NCBI GenBank assembly: GCA_013204555.1
Contig: JABMNO010000069.1
Span: 1 to 48,765, forward strand
Length of the DNA stretch: 48,765 nt
From: Chloroflexota bacterium
GTDB taxonomy: Bacteria > Chloroflexota > Dehalococcoidia > Lucifugimonadales > Lucifugimonadaceae
Reading direction: 5' to 3'
Positions within the stretch are counted from its first letter, which is position 1. Each line of letters opens with the position of its first letter. This document shows positions 48,754 to 48,765 of this stretch, one piece after another. Made by a program: the position numbers and the translations under genes. Below the pieces are notes generated by a model. That model ran no database searches. It had not been told where the DNA came from and saw only the letters and a list, made by a program, of their open reading frames with translations.

Positions 48754-48765
48754 CGTGCCCCTACG
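48736..48765. repeat. Short palindromic repeat, perfect copy at the window edge
   Basis: A perfect 15+15 bp inverted repeat with no loop, CGTAGGGGCACGTTG / CAACGTGCCCCTACG. It is the best copy of the family also seen at 36007 and 43134, and less exactly at 13619. Confidence 0.9.

Noticed and set aside
1..48765. CRISPR array
   Set aside because: No regularly spaced direct repeats seen; the repeats present are single palindromes.

Overview
The window looks like a chromosomal segment of a free-living bacterium with roughly 55-58% GC, most probably a Chloroflexota member close to the SAR202/Dehalococcoidia group. This placement is an inference. It rests on gene content: enolase-superfamily dehydratases, uroporphyrinogen-decarboxylase (UroD)-like and corrinoid proteins, a DUF1638 protein, an M81 (MlrC-like) protein, PhyH, an orphan molybdenum hydroxylase and a DUF1800/DUF1501 pair. 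No ribosomal marker gene is present to settle it. I see no CRISPR array, prophage or intact insertion sequence.

Layout. (1) 26-214: tRNA-Leu(CAG) and tRNA-Arg(GCG). (2) 412-3263: a sulfur-acquisition cluster with a YeeE/YedE thiosulfate-type transporter, a DUF2249-like protein, TusA and a lipoprotein with two rhodanese domains. (3) 3384-5763: acyl-CoA synthetase coupled to an enoyl-CoA hydratase. (4) 6036-9245: a glycyl radical enzyme and its divergent radical-SAM activase. (5) 9455-16038: an FAH-family hydrolase, three very different UroD-like proteins, one B12-binding corrinoid protein and a DUF1638 protein, read here as a candidate corrinoid methyl-transfer locus. (6) 16194-18451: a divergent pair of sugar-acid enzymes (enolase superfamily and xylose-isomerase-like). 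(7) 18467-23054: a DUF6174-like lipoprotein, then DUF1800, NHL-repeat and DUF1501 genes in a row. (8) 23077-24056: an AT-richer island with a GNAT acetyltransferase, a 53-residue partner gene with its own promoter and terminator, and two adjacent perfect palindromes (22 and 24 bp arms). (9) 24171-27611: L-rhamnonate-dehydratase-like protein and an orphan molybdopterin hydroxylase. (10) 27649-29972: PhyH and a small gene among remnants of an SDR, a GMC oxidoreductase and an unknown gene. (11) 30195-31659: two universal stress protein genes. (12) 31682-35896: M81 protein, MDR dehydrogenase and ThDP enzyme in one operon. (13) 36386-38288: a methyltransferase, then a DUF2089 / membrane / SHOCT-like operon with a clear promoter. 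(14) 38807-43519: acetyl-CoA synthetase, two dimeric alpha/beta-barrel proteins, ThuA-like and SMP-30-like proteins. (15) 43560-44047: remnant of a serine recombinase whose reading frame runs into tRNA-Ala(GGC). (16) 44121-48765: LPG-synthase-like membrane protein, rsmG, etfB (apparently with a non-AUG, non-GUG start), etfA and two hypotheticals.

Together the genes suggest a heterotroph that oxidises and dehydrates many organic acids, sugar acids and acyl compounds. ETF, CoA ligases and acetyl-CoA synthetase would channel the products, and corrinoid or glycyl-radical chemistry would serve more recalcitrant substrates. Two families of short palindromic repeats are scattered between genes. The strongest candidates for something undescribed are the three-UroD/corrinoid/DUF1638 locus, the short glycyl radical enzyme, the GNAT/53-residue module with its palindromes, and the DUF1800-NHL-DUF1501 set that lacks export signals.
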